Positions 9,327-19,837 of a DNA stretch of 64,000 bases are shown in pieces. Positions within the stretch are counted from its first letter, which is position 1. Each line of letters starts with the position of its first letter. The notes below the pieces were generated by a model, which did no database searches, was not told the origin of the DNA, and saw only the letters and a list, made by a program, of their open reading frames with translations. The position numbers were made by a program, and so were the translations under genes. Source of the stretch: Pseudomonas sp. ADAK13 (GTDB lineage Bacteria; Pseudomonadota; Gammaproteobacteria; Pseudomonadales; Pseudomonadaceae); assembly GCF_012935715.1 (NCBI RefSeq), contig NZ_CP052860.1, positions 806,001 to 870,000 of the forward strand, in the 5' to 3' direction.

Positions 9327-9797
9327 TCACGCCCGGCCAATTTCCGCGAACTTGGCCTGGGTGTGTTCGGCCAGCACCGCTGCTGCCAACTCCACTTCAA
9401 GCCCCCTTCTCCCCGCACTGATAAAAATCGTCGGAAACGACTGCGCCGTCACATCGACAAAGGTGCGCAAGCGCTTCTTCTGCCCCAATGGGCTGATACC
9501 ACCGAGCAAATAACCGGTCGCCCGTTGCGCCGCCGCAGGGTCCGCCATCTCAACCTTTTTCACCCCGGCCGCCTGCGCCAACGCTTTTAAATCCAAACTT
9601 CCGACGACCGGCACAACAGCCACCAGCAGCTCAGCCTTTTCACTGCTGGCCAGCAGGGTCTTGAACACCTGCGCAGGATCAAGCCCCAATTTTTCCGCGG
9701 CCTCCAGACCATAGGAGGCTGCCTTGGGGTCATGTTCGTAACTGTGGATTCGATGTTCGGCGCGAACTTTTTTCAACAGGTCCAATGCGGGCGTCAT
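9327..9797 (-). CDS. ybaK: Cys-tRNA(Pro)/Cys-tRNA(Cys) deacylase, YbaK/EbsC family
   Basis: Trans-editing enzyme that hydrolyses Cys mischarged on tRNA(Pro). The start at 9797 (MTPALDLLKKVRAEH) gives 156 residues, the usual YbaK length; the frame extends upstream without conserved residues. Recognisable segments are the TYEHDP-like SYEHDPKAASYG, VFKTLLA, the substrate-site lysine region KALAQAAGVKKVEMADP and YLLGGISPLGQKKRL. It converges with the ABC ATPase gene with a gap of only 10 bases. Confidence 0.93.
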   Translation of the reverse strand: MTPALDLLKKVRAEHRIHSYEHDPKAASYGLEAAEKLGLDPAQVFKTLLASSEKAELLVAVVPVVGSLDLKALAQAAGVKKVEMADPAAAQRATGYLLGGISPLGQKKRLRTFVDVTAQSFPTIFISAGRRGLEVELAAAVLAEHTQAKFAEIGRA

Positions 9798-10157
9798 GCG
9801 TGCTCCAGGCTTGGCAAAAAGGTGAAAAAACAGACGGCCAATTCTAGGCCAACACGCGGCAAAAGGCTCTAGTCCGAAGCCCTCTGCCACGCCCCCGCGC
9901 GGTCCCCGTCAGCGTCTCCCGTCGCCCACGGCACGATCATTCACCACACCAATAATTACAAAATGACTGATCGTTCACTTTCGACCTTTGACAGCCGTCA
10001 TTCTTGTCTATATTTTTTCGTTTACGAATACTGTAGGAATAGACCTACGGATTCACAGCAGTAAGCCGTGAACAGGATGGGGATCCTCGCCACGGTGAAA
10101 ATCGCCGATTGCCCGTTGAGGCAAAACGCCAGACAACAACAAAAACAGAGGTTTTCC
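9798..10157. other. Divergent promoter region, ybaK to glpF
   Basis: 360 bases. It contains the glpF promoter with the GlpR-like palindrome near 10011-10028 and the long glpF leader. No further gene is seen; an in-frame ATG at 10068 would extend GlpF by 30 residues, but those residues (MNRMGILATVK...) are not aquaporin-like. Confidence 0.6.
10011..10028 (+). promoter_or_regulatory. Putative GlpR operator upstream of glpF
   Basis: TATTTTTTCGTTTACGAA contains the palindrome TTCG-TTTA-CGAA, the core of the DeoR-type GlpR site. It lies about 130 bases before glpF. Related sites precede glpD. Confidence 0.5.
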
Positions 10158-11012
10158 ATGACAACTGCTCTTCAACAGCCTTCACTTTCAAGTCAATGCA
10201 TGGCCGAATTCCTCGGCACTGCGTTACTGATCTTCTTCGGTACCGGATGTGTTGCTGCGCTCAAGGTCGCGGGTGCCAGCTTTGGGTTGTGGGAAATCAG
10301 TATCATCTGGGGGATCGGCGTCAGCATGGCGATCTACCTGAGCGCCGGTATTTCCGGAGCTCACCTCAATCCGGCCGTCAGTATCGCCCTGTGCATTTTT
10401 GCCGATTTCGACAAGCGCAAACTGCCCTTCTACATCATCGCCCAAGTCGCCGGCGCCTTCTGCTCGGCCGCGTTGGTTTACACGCTCTACAGCAACCTGT
10501 TTTTCGATTACGAACAAACCCACCACATGATTCGCGGCACCCAGGCCAGCCTGGAACTGGCGTCGGTGTTCTCCACCTATCCCCACCCATTGCTGGGCAC
10601 GGCCCAGGCGTTCCTGGTGGAAATGGTCATCACCGCGATCCTGATGGGCGTGATCATGGCCCTGACCGACGACAACAACGGCCTGCCCCGTGGCCCGTTG
10701 GCGCCACTGCTGATTGGTTTGCTGATCGCCGTGATCGGCAGCGCCATGGGCCCGCTGACCGGCTTTGCGATGAACCCCGCGCGTGACTTCGGTCCCAAGC
10801 TGATGACCTTTTTCGCCGGTTGGGGTGAAATGGCCTTCACCGGCGGGCGCGACATTCCTTATTTCCTGATTCCGATCTTTGCACCGATTGTCGGTGCCTG
10901 CCTCGGTGCAGCAGCGTATCGCGGGCTGATTGCCCGTCACCTGCCAAGCGCCGCACCTGCTACAACGGATGCAACCGAAGCGGCTGCCACCGGCAAAACC
11001 CGTACTTCCTGA
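10158..11012 (+). CDS. glpF: Glycerol uptake facilitator (aquaglyceroporin)
   Basis: Inner-membrane channel for glycerol. The ATG at 10158 gives 284 residues, preceded by AGAGG. The two pore motifs are present as GAHLNPAVS and GFAMNPARDFGP, within six hydrophobic helices and two half-helices. The C-terminal tail (SAAPATTDATEAAATG) is low-complexity and longer than in E. coli GlpF. It is first in the glpF-glpK-glpR order, 80 bases ahead of glpK. Confidence 0.95.
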   Translation: MTTALQQPSLSSQCMAEFLGTALLIFFGTGCVAALKVAGASFGLWEISIIWGIGVSMAIYLSAGISGAHLNPAVSIALCIFADFDKRKLPFYIIAQVAGAFCSAALVYTLYSNLFFDYEQTHHMIRGTQASLELASVFSTYPHPLLGTAQAFLVEMVITAILMGVIMALTDDNNGLPRGPLAPLLIGLLIAVIGSAMGPLTGFAMNPARDFGPKLMTFFAGWGEMAFTGGRDIPYFLIPIFAPIVGACLGAAAYRGLIARHLPSAAPATTDATEAAATGKTRTS

Positions 11013-11062
11013 TGCGATAGCCTGGGCCGTACTGCCCTTTTGCGGCCCAGGCTGTTTACTGA

Positions 11063-12598
<1,536 letters not shown>

Positions 12599-12692
12599 GC
12601 CAAGCGCCGGACCCACATAGGGTTGCAACTGGCAGGGAGCAGATTCCTGCGTCATCATGGGCCACTTTTTACGGCAGCCCAAAGGACGCACC

Positions 12693-13448
12693 ATGAATCT
12701 GCCTCCCCGCCAGCAACAAATCCTCGAACTGGTCCGCGAACGCGGCTATGTGAGTATCGAGGAAATGGCGCAGCTCTTTGTTGTCACCCCGCAAACCATC
12801 CGCCGCGATATCAATCAACTGGCGGAAGCCAATCTGTTGCGCCGCTACCACGGCGGCGCAGCCTATGACTCCAGCGTTGAAAACACCGCGTACGCCATGC
12901 GTGCCGACCAGATGCGCGACGAGAAACAGCGCATCGGCGAAGCGATTGCCGCGCAAATCCCCGATCACGCCTCGCTGTTTATCAACATCGGTACCACCAC
13001 CGAATCGATCGCTCGTGCACTGCTTAACCACAGCCACCTGAAAATCATCACCAATAACCTCAACGTCGCCATGATGCTGAGTGCCAAAGACGACTTCGAC
13101 GTACTCCTGACCGGCGGCAACGTGCGCCGTGACGGCGGCGTGGTGGGCCAGGCCAGCGTCGACTTTATCAACCAGTTCAAGGTCGATTTCGCCCTGGTAG
13201 GCATCAGCGGTATTGATGAAGACGGCAGCCTTTTGGACTTCGATTACCAGGAAGTTCGGGTTTCCCAGGCGATCATTGCCAATGCGCGCAAGGTGATCCT
13301 GGCCGCGGACTCCAGCAAATTCGGGCGCAACGCCATGATTCGCTTGGGACCGATCAGTTTGATTGATTGTTTAGTCACCGATCAGCAGCCGGTTCCGGCG
13401 CTGGTGCAACTGTTGAATCAGCACAAGATTCGTCTGGAAGTGGTGTAA
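12693..13448 (+). CDS. glpR: Glycerol-3-phosphate regulon repressor, DeoR family
   Basis: The start at 12693 ([18 protein letters not shown]) gives 251 residues; an upstream ATG at 12657 adds only non-conserved residues. The N-terminal winged helix ([25 protein letters not shown]) is the DeoR DNA-binding domain. The C-terminal sugar-phosphate-sensing domain includes [24 protein letters not shown] and [12 protein letters not shown]. It represses glpF/K and glpD until glycerol-3-phosphate binds, with candidate operators upstream of glpF and glpD. Confidence 0.95.
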   Translation: MNLPPRQQQILELVRERGYVSIEEMAQLFVVTPQTIRRDINQLAEANLLRRYHGGAAYDSSVENTAYAMRADQMRDEKQRIGEAIAAQIPDHASLFINIGTTTESIARALLNHSHLKIITNNLNVAMMLSAKDDFDVLLTGGNVRRDGGVVGQASVDFINQFKVDFALVGISGIDEDGSLLDFDYQEVRVSQAIIANARKVILAADSSKFGRNAMIRLGPISLIDCLVTDQQPVPALVQLLNQHKIRLEVV

Positions 13449-13572
13449 GCCCAAACAGGGGGTGTCCTGCCCCCTGATGTTCACAAATTTTCCTTTATTC
13501 GCCCTTCGATCAGTATTTTCAATCGAAGCGGACTGGCTGTGCCCGCGTTTATGAGCTACCATTTTCGCAAAT

Positions 13573-13601
13573 GAACATTTATGTTCGAATTCCAATACGA
13601 A
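13573..13601 (+). promoter_or_regulatory. Putative GlpR operator upstream of glpD
   Basis: GAACATTTATGTTC (13573-13586) is a perfect palindrome, overlapped by TTCG...CGAA (13584-13601). It ends 20 bases before the glpD ATG, a position suited to repression. Confidence 0.55.
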
Positions 13602-13621
13602 AAAGATTGCGAGGCCAGCCG

Positions 13622-15160
13622 ATGAACTCTTCTACCTTGCCTGCCCCACCGCTTGCTGAAGTCTATGACGTCGCCGTTATCGGTGGCGGGATCAATGGCG
13701 TCGGCATCGCAGCAGACGCAGCCGGGCGCGGTTTGTCGGTATTCCTTTGCGAAAAGGACGACCTGGCCAGCCACACTTCCTCCGCCAGCAGCAAGCTGAT
13801 CCACGGCGGCCTGCGCTACCTGGAGCATTACGAATTCCGCCTGGTGCGCGAAGCCCTGGCTGAACGTGAAGTGCTGTTGGCCAAGGCCCCGCACATCGTC
13901 AAGCAAATGCGCTTTGTATTGCCACACCGCCCGCACCTGCGCCCGGCGTGGATGATTCGCGCCGGCTTGTTCCTCTATGACCACCTGGGCAAGCGCGAAA
14001 AACTCGAAGGCTCCAAGAGCCTCAAGTTCGGCCCCGACAGCCCGCTGAAAAGCGAAATCACCAAAGGCTTCGAATACTCCGACTGCTGGGTCGACGACGC
14101 CCGCCTTGTAGTACTCAACGCCATGGCCGCGCGGGAAAAGGGTGCACATATCCACACCCAGACCCGTTGCGTCAGCGCACATCGCAGTAAAGGCCTGTGG
14201 GAAATGAACATGGAGCGCGCCGATGGCAGCCTGTTCTCGATCCGTGCCCGCGCGCTGGTAAACGCCGCCGGCCCATGGGTGGCCAAGTTCATCAAGGATG
14301 ACTTGAAGCTGGACTCGCCCTACGGCATCCGCCTGATCCAAGGCAGCCACCTGATCGTGCCGAAGCTGTATGAAGGCGCCCACGCGCACATCCTGCAGAA
14401 CGAAGACCAACGCATCGTCTTCACCATTCCGTACCTGAATCACCTGACCATCATCGGCACCACCGACCGCGAATACACCGGTGACCCGGCGAAAGTGGCG
14501 ATTACCGAAGGTGAAACCGACTACATGCTCAACGTGGTCAACGCGCACTTCAAGAAGCAGTTGAGCCGCGATGACATCGTGCACACCTATTCCGGCGTGC
14601 GCCCACTGTGCAACGACGAGTCCGACAACCCGTCGGCCGTGACCCGCGACTACACCCTGGCGCTGTCGGGCACCTCGGGCGAGGCGCCATTGCTGTCGGT
14701 GTTCGGCGGCAAGCTGACCACGTACCGCAAGCTGGCCGAATCAGCGATGGCACAACTGGCGCCGTATTTCACCCAGATGCGCCCAAGCTGGACTGCCACG
14801 GCCACCCTGCCCGGTGGCGAAAACATGAGCACGCCAGAAGCCCTGGCCGATGCAATCCGCAGCAAATACGACTGGGTGCCGAGCGAGATTGCCCGTCGCT
14901 GGTCCACCACTTATGGCAGCCGCACCTGGCGCCTGCTGGAAGGCGTGCAATCGCTGGCCGACATGGGCGACCACCTCGGTGGCGGCCTGTACACCCGCGA
15001 AGTCGATTACCTGTGCGCCGAAGAATGGGCCACGCAGCCCCAGGACATCCTGTGGCGCCGCAGCAAGCTGGGCTTGTTCACCACGCCGGAAGAACAGGAA
15101 AACGTGCAGCGTTACCTGTCCAAGGTTGAGCACAATCGCGGCAAGATCGAAGCCGCCTGA
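13622..15160 (+). CDS. glpD: Glycerol-3-phosphate dehydrogenase, aerobic, FAD-dependent
   Basis: Membrane-associated flavoprotein that oxidises sn-glycerol-3-phosphate to dihydroxyacetone phosphate and feeds electrons to ubiquinone. The start at 13622 (MNSSTLPAPPLAEVYDVAVIGGG) gives 512 residues, close to E. coli GlpD; the frame begins upstream within the operator and that extension is discarded. The FAD Rossmann motif is VIGGGINGVGIAADAAGRG; SSKLIHGGLRYLEH and VFGGKLTTYRKLAE are conserved GlpD segments. It completes the glycerol pathway and has its own GlpR-like operator and terminator. Confidence 0.97.
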   Translation: MNSSTLPAPPLAEVYDVAVIGGGINGVGIAADAAGRGLSVFLCEKDDLASHTSSASSKLIHGGLRYLEHYEFRLVREALAEREVLLAKAPHIVKQMRFVLPHRPHLRPAWMIRAGLFLYDHLGKREKLEGSKSLKFGPDSPLKSEITKGFEYSDCWVDDARLVVLNAMAAREKGAHIHTQTRCVSAHRSKGLWEMNMERADGSLFSIRARALVNAAGPWVAKFIKDDLKLDSPYGIRLIQGSHLIVPKLYEGAHAHILQNEDQRIVFTIPYLNHLTIIGTTDREYTGDPAKVAITEGETDYMLNVVNAHFKKQLSRDDIVHTYSGVRPLCNDESDNPSAVTRDYTLALSGTSGEAPLLSVFGGKLTTYRKLAESAMAQLAPYFTQMRPSWTATATLPGGENMSTPEALADAIRSKYDWVPSEIARRWSTTYGSRTWRLLEGVQSLADMGDHLGGGLYTREVDYLCAEEWATQPQDILWRRSKLGLFTTPEEQENVQRYLSKVEHNRGKIEAA

Positions 15161-15172
15161 TCAGCCCGCCGT

Positions 15173-15209
15173 AAAAAAGCCCCTGCACCGAAAGGTCCAG
15201 GGGCTTTTT
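15173..15209. terminator. Intrinsic terminator between glpD and the Sel1-repeat gene
   Basis: AAAAAGCCCCTG / CAGGGGCTTTTT hairpin; A- and T-runs on both sides suit two converging genes. The right end touches the stop codon of the Sel1 gene. Confidence 0.88.
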
Positions 15210-15931
15210 CATGCCTGCAGATGGCGCTGATAGCGCAGGCCCATTTCACGAATCCCGGCGAGGGCAGAGCCCACCAACACCGGATACGCCGCCTGCAGAA
15301 AGCCCGGCGTAGCTGTTGTGAGCGCCCGCTCCAGCCATAGGCAGGCCTGCGCCTCGTCTCCGTCTTCGGCCAGCTCCGAGGCATGGTTGTATTGCCCACG
15401 GAAATCCCCGGCCTCGGCCGAGCGCCGGTACCACTGCCTCGCCAGTTGAACATCCTTGGGCACCACAACGCCCTCGTGGTGAAACCTTCCCAACAGGTTC
15501 ATCGACTTGGCGTGCCCCTTGCCCGCAGCCCGAACGAACAACTCATAGGCCGCAACAAGGTCTCGCTCCACGCCCCGACCGCGTGTCAGCAATTGCCCGT
15601 AGTTGTACATGCCCCAATCCAGTCCCAGGTCGGCAGCCTTGCGGTAATGCAACGCGCTGTCCTCCAGGTCGATTGTGCAGCCCCAGCCATTCTCCAGGCA
15701 GCGCCCGATCATGTTGATCGCCATGGGGTGGCGCTGCCGTGCAGCGATGCGAAACCAGCTCAGCGCCAGCGCCTCATCCTTCTGCACGCCGCGACCGTCA
15801 AGCAGCAGTTGGGCCAGGGTCGCCTGTGCGTCGGCATCACCCAGTTGAGCGGCATGCATCACCCACCGCACATAGGCACGCGGGTTATCACCGATATCAG
15901 ACGGCTCGCTGCCTGGCTGCGCACTTTGCAT
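15209..15931 (-). CDS. Sel1-like tetratricopeptide repeat protein
   Basis: 240 residues made largely of Sel1-type helical repeats: GDADAQATLAQLLLDGRGV, HPMAINMIGRCLENGWGC, GKGHAKSMNLLGRFHHEG and GDFRGQYNHASELAEDG are successive repeat units. There is no signal peptide or membrane segment, so it is a probable cytoplasmic scaffold. It is divergent from a Fiu-type TonB receptor. In P. aeruginosa a Sel1 gene follows piuA-piuC (recalled), so a link to siderophore uptake is plausible but not proven. No piuC-type dioxygenase gene is present here. Confidence 0.85.
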   Translation of the reverse strand: MQSAQPGSEPSDIGDNPRAYVRWVMHAAQLGDADAQATLAQLLLDGRGVQKDEALALSWFRIAARQRHPMAINMIGRCLENGWGCTIDLEDSALHYRKAADLGLDWGMYNYGQLLTRGRGVERDLVAAYELFVRAAGKGHAKSMNLLGRFHHEGVVVPKDVQLARQWYRRSAEAGDFRGQYNHASELAEDGDEAQACLWLERALTTATPGFLQAAYPVLVGSALAGIREMGLRYQRHLQA

Positions 15932-15999
15932 GACTGCCCCGTGTGGCGATCAAGGACCGCAAAAGTTTCATGAATTATTTGGTTACAAAGTATTACATT

Positions 16000-16019
16000 T
16001 GAGATCGCTTATCAATTAC
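16000..16019 (+). promoter_or_regulatory. Possible Fur-type site upstream of the TonB receptor
   Basis: TGAGATCGCTTATCAATTAC resembles degenerate Fur hexamers (GATAAG/GATCTC on the minus strand). It lies 37 bases before the receptor ATG. The match is weak; it is listed mainly because the gene class is normally Fur-regulated. Confidence 0.35.
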
Positions 16020-16055
16020 GATCGCATCTCACTAACACCAACAAGAGACTACTCA

Positions 16056-18380
16056 ATGGCTACCGGGATCAGTTCTGCCCCCCTTTCATCGCGGCATATG
16101 CTCGCGTCGGCAGTGGGCTTGGCAGTGGCTGCGCAGGGAGGATTCAGTTACGCGGCGGAGCCCGCACCAGAGGACAACACAGGCGTCATTCAGCTCGGCG
16201 CGACCAGCATCGAAGGCCAGGCCCCGAGCCAGAGCGTCTACAACCCTGTGGCTCCGTCTTCCCCCAAGTACACCGAGGCGCTGCGCGACACACCGCAGAC
16301 CATTACGGTGGTACCCAAGGAAGTCATTCATGACCAGAACCTGCTGACCCTGCGCGACGTGCTCAGCACCGTGCCCGGCATCACCTTCGGTGCCGGCGAA
16401 GGTGGCAGCGGGTATGGCGACAGCATCAACCTGCGCGGGTTTTCCGCCAGCGGCGACATCTACGTGGACGGCGTGCGCGACAGCGCGCAGTACAGCCGCA
16501 CCGACCCGTTCAACCTGGAACAGGTCGAAGTCGTCAGCGGCGCCAGTTCGGTGTATTCCGGTTCCGGTGCGGTCGGCGGCACCATCAACCTGGTGAGCAA
16601 GCAGCCAGAATTACGCGACAAAACCACCATCAGTGCCGGCATCGGCACCGATAACTACAAGCGCACCACCCTGGACACCAACCAGACGCTCAACGACACC
16701 ACCGCGTTCCGCCTGAACCTGATGGCCCATGGTAACGATGTGCCAGGCCGCGATTATGAAGATTACTCACGCTGGGGCATTGCACCCTCCATCGCATTTG
16801 GCCTGGGCACACCGACGCGCGTGACCGTCAGCTACGAGCATCAGAAAGACGACAACACACCGCAATACGGCATCCCCATCTACAACGGCAAACCCATGCC
16901 GGGCGTGGGCTGGAGCGATTTCTACGGCTACCACAACATCAATGACCAGCAGATCACCTCGGATTCGTTCAGCCTGAAGCTCGAACACGACTTCAACGAC
17001 GCCGTGTCGGTGCGCAACTTCACCCGTGTCGAGCGGGTTCGCCAGGACCTGCGCGCCTCCGGCCCCGAAGGTGCACAGGCCGGCTGCCTGGCCAGCGGCA
17101 CCCAGATCACGGGCGCGCCTTGCGCCGCGGGCCTGCAACCGGGCTATTTCCAGCCAAGCGGCGGCTCACTGGGTAACGAGCGCAACACCCAGAACAAGAT
17201 GTTCACCAACCAGACCGACGTCACCAGCCACTTCAGCACCGGGTTTATCGACCACACGCTGGTGACCGGGATTGCCATCAGCCGCGAGGAATACGAGGCG
17301 GATACCGGAAAGTGGCTGACCAACGCCAACGGCAGCACGATAGTCCCGCCACCGGTCAGCTACAGCGATCCGAATTCCGAATGGACCGGCCCGGTCAATT
17401 TCACCCGGGCGGCCCACGTCGATGGCGCGCTGAACAACCGCGCCGCTTATGCCTTCGACACGCTCAAGCTCAGCCCGCAATGGGAAATCAACGGCGGCTT
17501 GCGTTACGAGCACAACGCGGGCAGTTCGGTGACCAATGCTTACTCCAGCACCGGTGTGGAGACGCCCGGCACCCGCTATGGCCAAGCGGATGACCTGACG
17601 TCCTACCGCCTGGCGCTGGTCTACAAACCGGCGGAAAACGGCAGCGTCTATATCGCCTACGGCAACAGCAAGACGCCGTCACAAGCCAGCGTCAATGGCG
17701 GGTGCTACACCCCGGCCAAAAGCTCAAGCATCGCCACCAACAACTGCAACGTCGCCCCGGAAACCGCCGTCAGCTATGAGATCGGCACCAAGTGGGACTT
17801 CTTCGACAATGCCTTGTCGGTCACCGGCGCGATCTTCCGCAATGACCGCACCAACTACAAAGTCGCCGATAACGACCCCACCAACCTGAGCGGCACTCAA
17901 TCCCTCGACGGCAAAGCGCGTGCAGATGGCGTCGCACTGGGCCTGAGCGGCGCGATAACCGACCGCTGGAAGGTGTTCGCCAACTACACCTACCTGGACA
18001 CCCGCGTACTGCGCAGTGCCAGCGACTACACCCTGGCGACCACCGGTTTCGACGCGCAGAAAGGCGAGCCGCTGCCGTTCACGCCCAAGCATGCGGCCAG
18101 TCTCTGGACGGTGTACGACCTGCCCTACGACTTCCAGGTGGGCTACGGCATCACCGCGCAGAGCAAGCAGTACCTGGTCAGCGCCGCTGGCGCACCGACT
18201 GCGCCTGGCTACGCGGTGCAACGTGCGATGCTCGGCTACAAGGTCAACAAACAGTTGAACCTGCAGTTGAACATCAACAACCTGTTCGACAAGGAGTACC
18301 TGACCCGCATCCGTAACAACGGCTGGGCGGTGCCTGGCGATGGCCGTGCAGCGGTGGTGTCGGCCGACTACACGTTCTGA
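16056..18380 (+). CDS. fiu: TonB-dependent catecholate siderophore receptor, Fiu family
   Basis: Outer-membrane receptor importing iron-catecholate complexes with TonB energy. The ATG at 16056 (MATGISSAPLSSRHMLASAV) gives 774 residues; an upstream in-frame ATG at 15930 would run through the promoter and add non-conserved sequence. A signal peptide ends near YAAEP. The plug domain holds DTPQTITVVPKEVIHDQ, INLRGFSASGDIYVDGVRD and QVEVVSGASSVYSGSGAVGG. The barrel ends in YTF with the terminal Phe. Several barrel segments resemble E. coli Fiu (SIAFGLGTPTR, YAFDTLKLSPQWEINGG). Divergent from the Sel1 gene. Confidence 0.9.
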   Translation: MATGISSAPLSSRHMLASAVGLAVAAQGGFSYAAEPAPEDNTGVIQLGATSIEGQAPSQSVYNPVAPSSPKYTEALRDTPQTITVVPKEVIHDQNLLTLRDVLSTVPGITFGAGEGGSGYGDSINLRGFSASGDIYVDGVRDSAQYSRTDPFNLEQVEVVSGASSVYSGSGAVGGTINLVSKQPELRDKTTISAGIGTDNYKRTTLDTNQTLNDTTAFRLNLMAHGNDVPGRDYEDYSRWGIAPSIAFGLGTPTRVTVSYEHQKDDNTPQYGIPIYNGKPMPGVGWSDFYGYHNINDQQITSDSFSLKLEHDFNDAVSVRNFTRVERVRQDLRASGPEGAQAGCLASGTQITGAPCAAGLQPGYFQPSGGSLGNERNTQNKMFTNQTDVTSHFSTGFIDHTLVTGIAISREEYEADTGKWLTNANGSTIVPPPVSYSDPNSEWTGPVNFTRAAHVDGALNNRAAYAFDTLKLSPQWEINGGLRYEHNAGSSVTNAYSSTGVETPGTRYGQADDLTSYRLALVYKPAENGSVYIAYGNSKTPSQASVNGGCYTPAKSSSIATNNCNVAPETAVSYEIGTKWDFFDNALSVTGAIFRNDRTNYKVADNDPTNLSGTQSLDGKARADGVALGLSGAITDRWKVFANYTYLDTRVLRSASDYTLATTGFDAQKGEPLPFTPKHAASLWTVYDLPYDFQVGYGITAQSKQYLVSAAGAPTAPGYAVQRAMLGYKVNKQLNLQLNINNLFDKEYLTRIRNNGWAVPGDGRAAVVSADYTF

Positions 18381-18394
18381 CAGCGCCCCACCAC

Positions 18395-18426
18395 AAAAGC
18401 CCCGGGCCCACACTCCCGGGGCTTTT
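18395..18426 (+). terminator. Intrinsic terminator after the TonB receptor
   Basis: AAAAGCCCCGGG / CCCGGGGCTTTT hairpin with a T-run. Confidence 0.9.
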
Positions 18427-18454
18427 TCATGGGCGATACCGGCGTGTTCCGCCA

Positions 18455-18499
18455 TTCGGTTTTCCGAACGCCATACCCCCACCTATTCGGTTTGCCGGA
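18455..18499 (+). promoter_or_regulatory. AauR operator pair upstream of aatJ
   Basis: TTCGG-TTTT-CCGAA at 18455-18468 exactly matches the inverted repeat TTCGG-N4-CCGAA reported for AauR (from memory). A second copy with one changed base, TTCGG-TTTG-CCGGA, is at 18486-18499, 31 bases downstream. Both lie 77-121 bases upstream of the sigma-54 promoter, where an enhancer-binding protein is expected. Confidence 0.75.
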
Positions 18500-18575
18500 C
18501 CTCACCCGCCTACAAAACTCGTCACATAAACTTAATCGCCATATAAATCATGCAGTTAACCTTTTATTCCTGGTC

Positions 18576-18591
18576 TGGCACGACTCATGCT
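18576..18591 (+). promoter_or_regulatory. Sigma-54 promoter of aatJ
   Basis: TGGCACG-ACTC-ATGCT: the -24 GG (18577-18578) and -12 GC (18589-18590) are separated by exactly 10 bases. About 125 bases of leader precede aatJ. Confidence 0.82.
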
Positions 18592-18715
18592 CTACACTCG
18601 TAGGCGATTGCCTGAGGCGCCTCAGGAGCCGTCTCAGGCTTTCGCAGTACTGTTTATATAAAAACGTGGCCGTCCAACCGGTCTCATAAAAAAAACAAAT
18701 GTCGAGGAAGTATTG

Positions 18716-19642
18716 ATGCGTATCGTTCCCCATATTTTGGGCGCAGCTATCGCTGCTGCTCTGATCAGCACTCCAGTTTTCGCCGCCGAGCTCACCGGCA
18801 CGCTGAAGAAAATCAACGACTCCGGCACCATCACTCTCGCTCACCGCGACAGCTCCATTCCGTTTTCCTACATCGCGGATGGTTCGGGCAAACCCGTGGG
18901 CTACTCCCACGACATTCAGCTGGCTATCGTTGAAGCCCTGAAAAAAGACCTGAACAAACCCGACCTGAAGACCAAGTACAACCTGGTCACCTCGCAAACC
19001 CGTATCCCGTTGATCCAGAACGGCACCGCAGACATCGAGTGCGGCTCCACCACCAACAACGCCGAACGCGCCCAGCAAGTCGACTTCACCGTCAACATCT
19101 TCGAAATCGGCACCCGCCTCCTGGTCAAGAAAGACAAGGATGGCAAGCCGTCCTACAGCGATTTCGCTGACCTGAAAGGCAAGAACGTCGTGACCACCGC
19201 AGGCACCACGTCCGAGCGCATCATCAAGGCGATGAACGCTGACAAGCAGATGGGCATGAACGTCATCTCCGCCAAGGACCACGGCGAATCCTTCCAGATG
19301 CTGGAAAGCGGCCGCGCCGTTGCCTTCATGATGGACGACGCCCTGCTGGCCGGTGAAGAAGCCAAGGCCAAGAAGCCGGATGACTGGGTAATCACCGGTA
19401 CTCCACAGTCCTTCGAAGCCTACGCCTGCATGGTTCGTAAAGACGACCCGGCCTTCAAGAAAGCCGTGGATGACGCGATCGTCGGCCTGTACAAATCCGG
19501 CGAGATCAACAAGATCTACAGCAAGTGGTTTGAAAGCCCGATTCCACCTAAAGGCCTGAACCTGAACTTCCCGATGAGCGACAAGGTGAAGGACCTGATC
19601 GCCACTCCGAGCGACAAGCCAGCGCCTGACGTAAAAATCTGA
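18716..19642 (+). CDS. aatJ: Glutamate/aspartate ABC transporter, periplasmic binding protein
   Basis: Binds acidic amino acids in the periplasm for the AatQMP importer. 308 residues from the ATG at 18716 (a TTG directly before it is in frame but less likely). The signal peptide MRIVPHILGAAIAAALISTP ends at VFA-AEL. Family segments: GTITLAHRDSSIPFSY, IPLIQNGTADIECGSTTNN and YSKWFESPIPPKGLNLNF, as in GltI/AatJ. It is first in aatJQMP and separated from aatQ by 195 bases with a stable hairpin, which may keep this transcript more abundant than the permease part. Confidence 0.93.
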   Translation: MRIVPHILGAAIAAALISTPVFAAELTGTLKKINDSGTITLAHRDSSIPFSYIADGSGKPVGYSHDIQLAIVEALKKDLNKPDLKTKYNLVTSQTRIPLIQNGTADIECGSTTNNAERAQQVDFTVNIFEIGTRLLVKKDKDGKPSYSDFADLKGKNVVTTAGTTSERIIKAMNADKQMGMNVISAKDHGESFQMLESGRAVAFMMDDALLAGEEAKAKKPDDWVITGTPQSFEAYACMVRKDDPAFKKAVDDAIVGLYKSGEINKIYSKWFESPIPPKGLNLNFPMSDKVKDLIATPSDKPAPDVKI

Positions 19643-19662
19643 TACCTGACTAAGCTTATGTC

Positions 19663-19688
19663 CTGAGGGAGCCAACGTTCCCTCAGGC
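19663..19688 (+). repeat. Inverted repeat in the aatJ-aatQ gap
   Basis: CCTGAGGGA...TCCCTCAGG hairpin just after aatJ with no clear T-run. Probably a partial terminator or 3' mRNA stabiliser for the binding-protein message. Confidence 0.6.
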
Positions 19689-19837
19689 GTCTGTTACTAC
19701 CTGCTGGCTTTTATTTTGGAACACTCGACCTGGCGGTTTTCGAGCCGATCGCGTGTGCCTGGCGTTCACCGTCGGGCGGGAAAGGATCTTCCCCAAGCGG
19801 GTGCTTGTACATCGATCGATCTCGAGGGGAGACCCTA

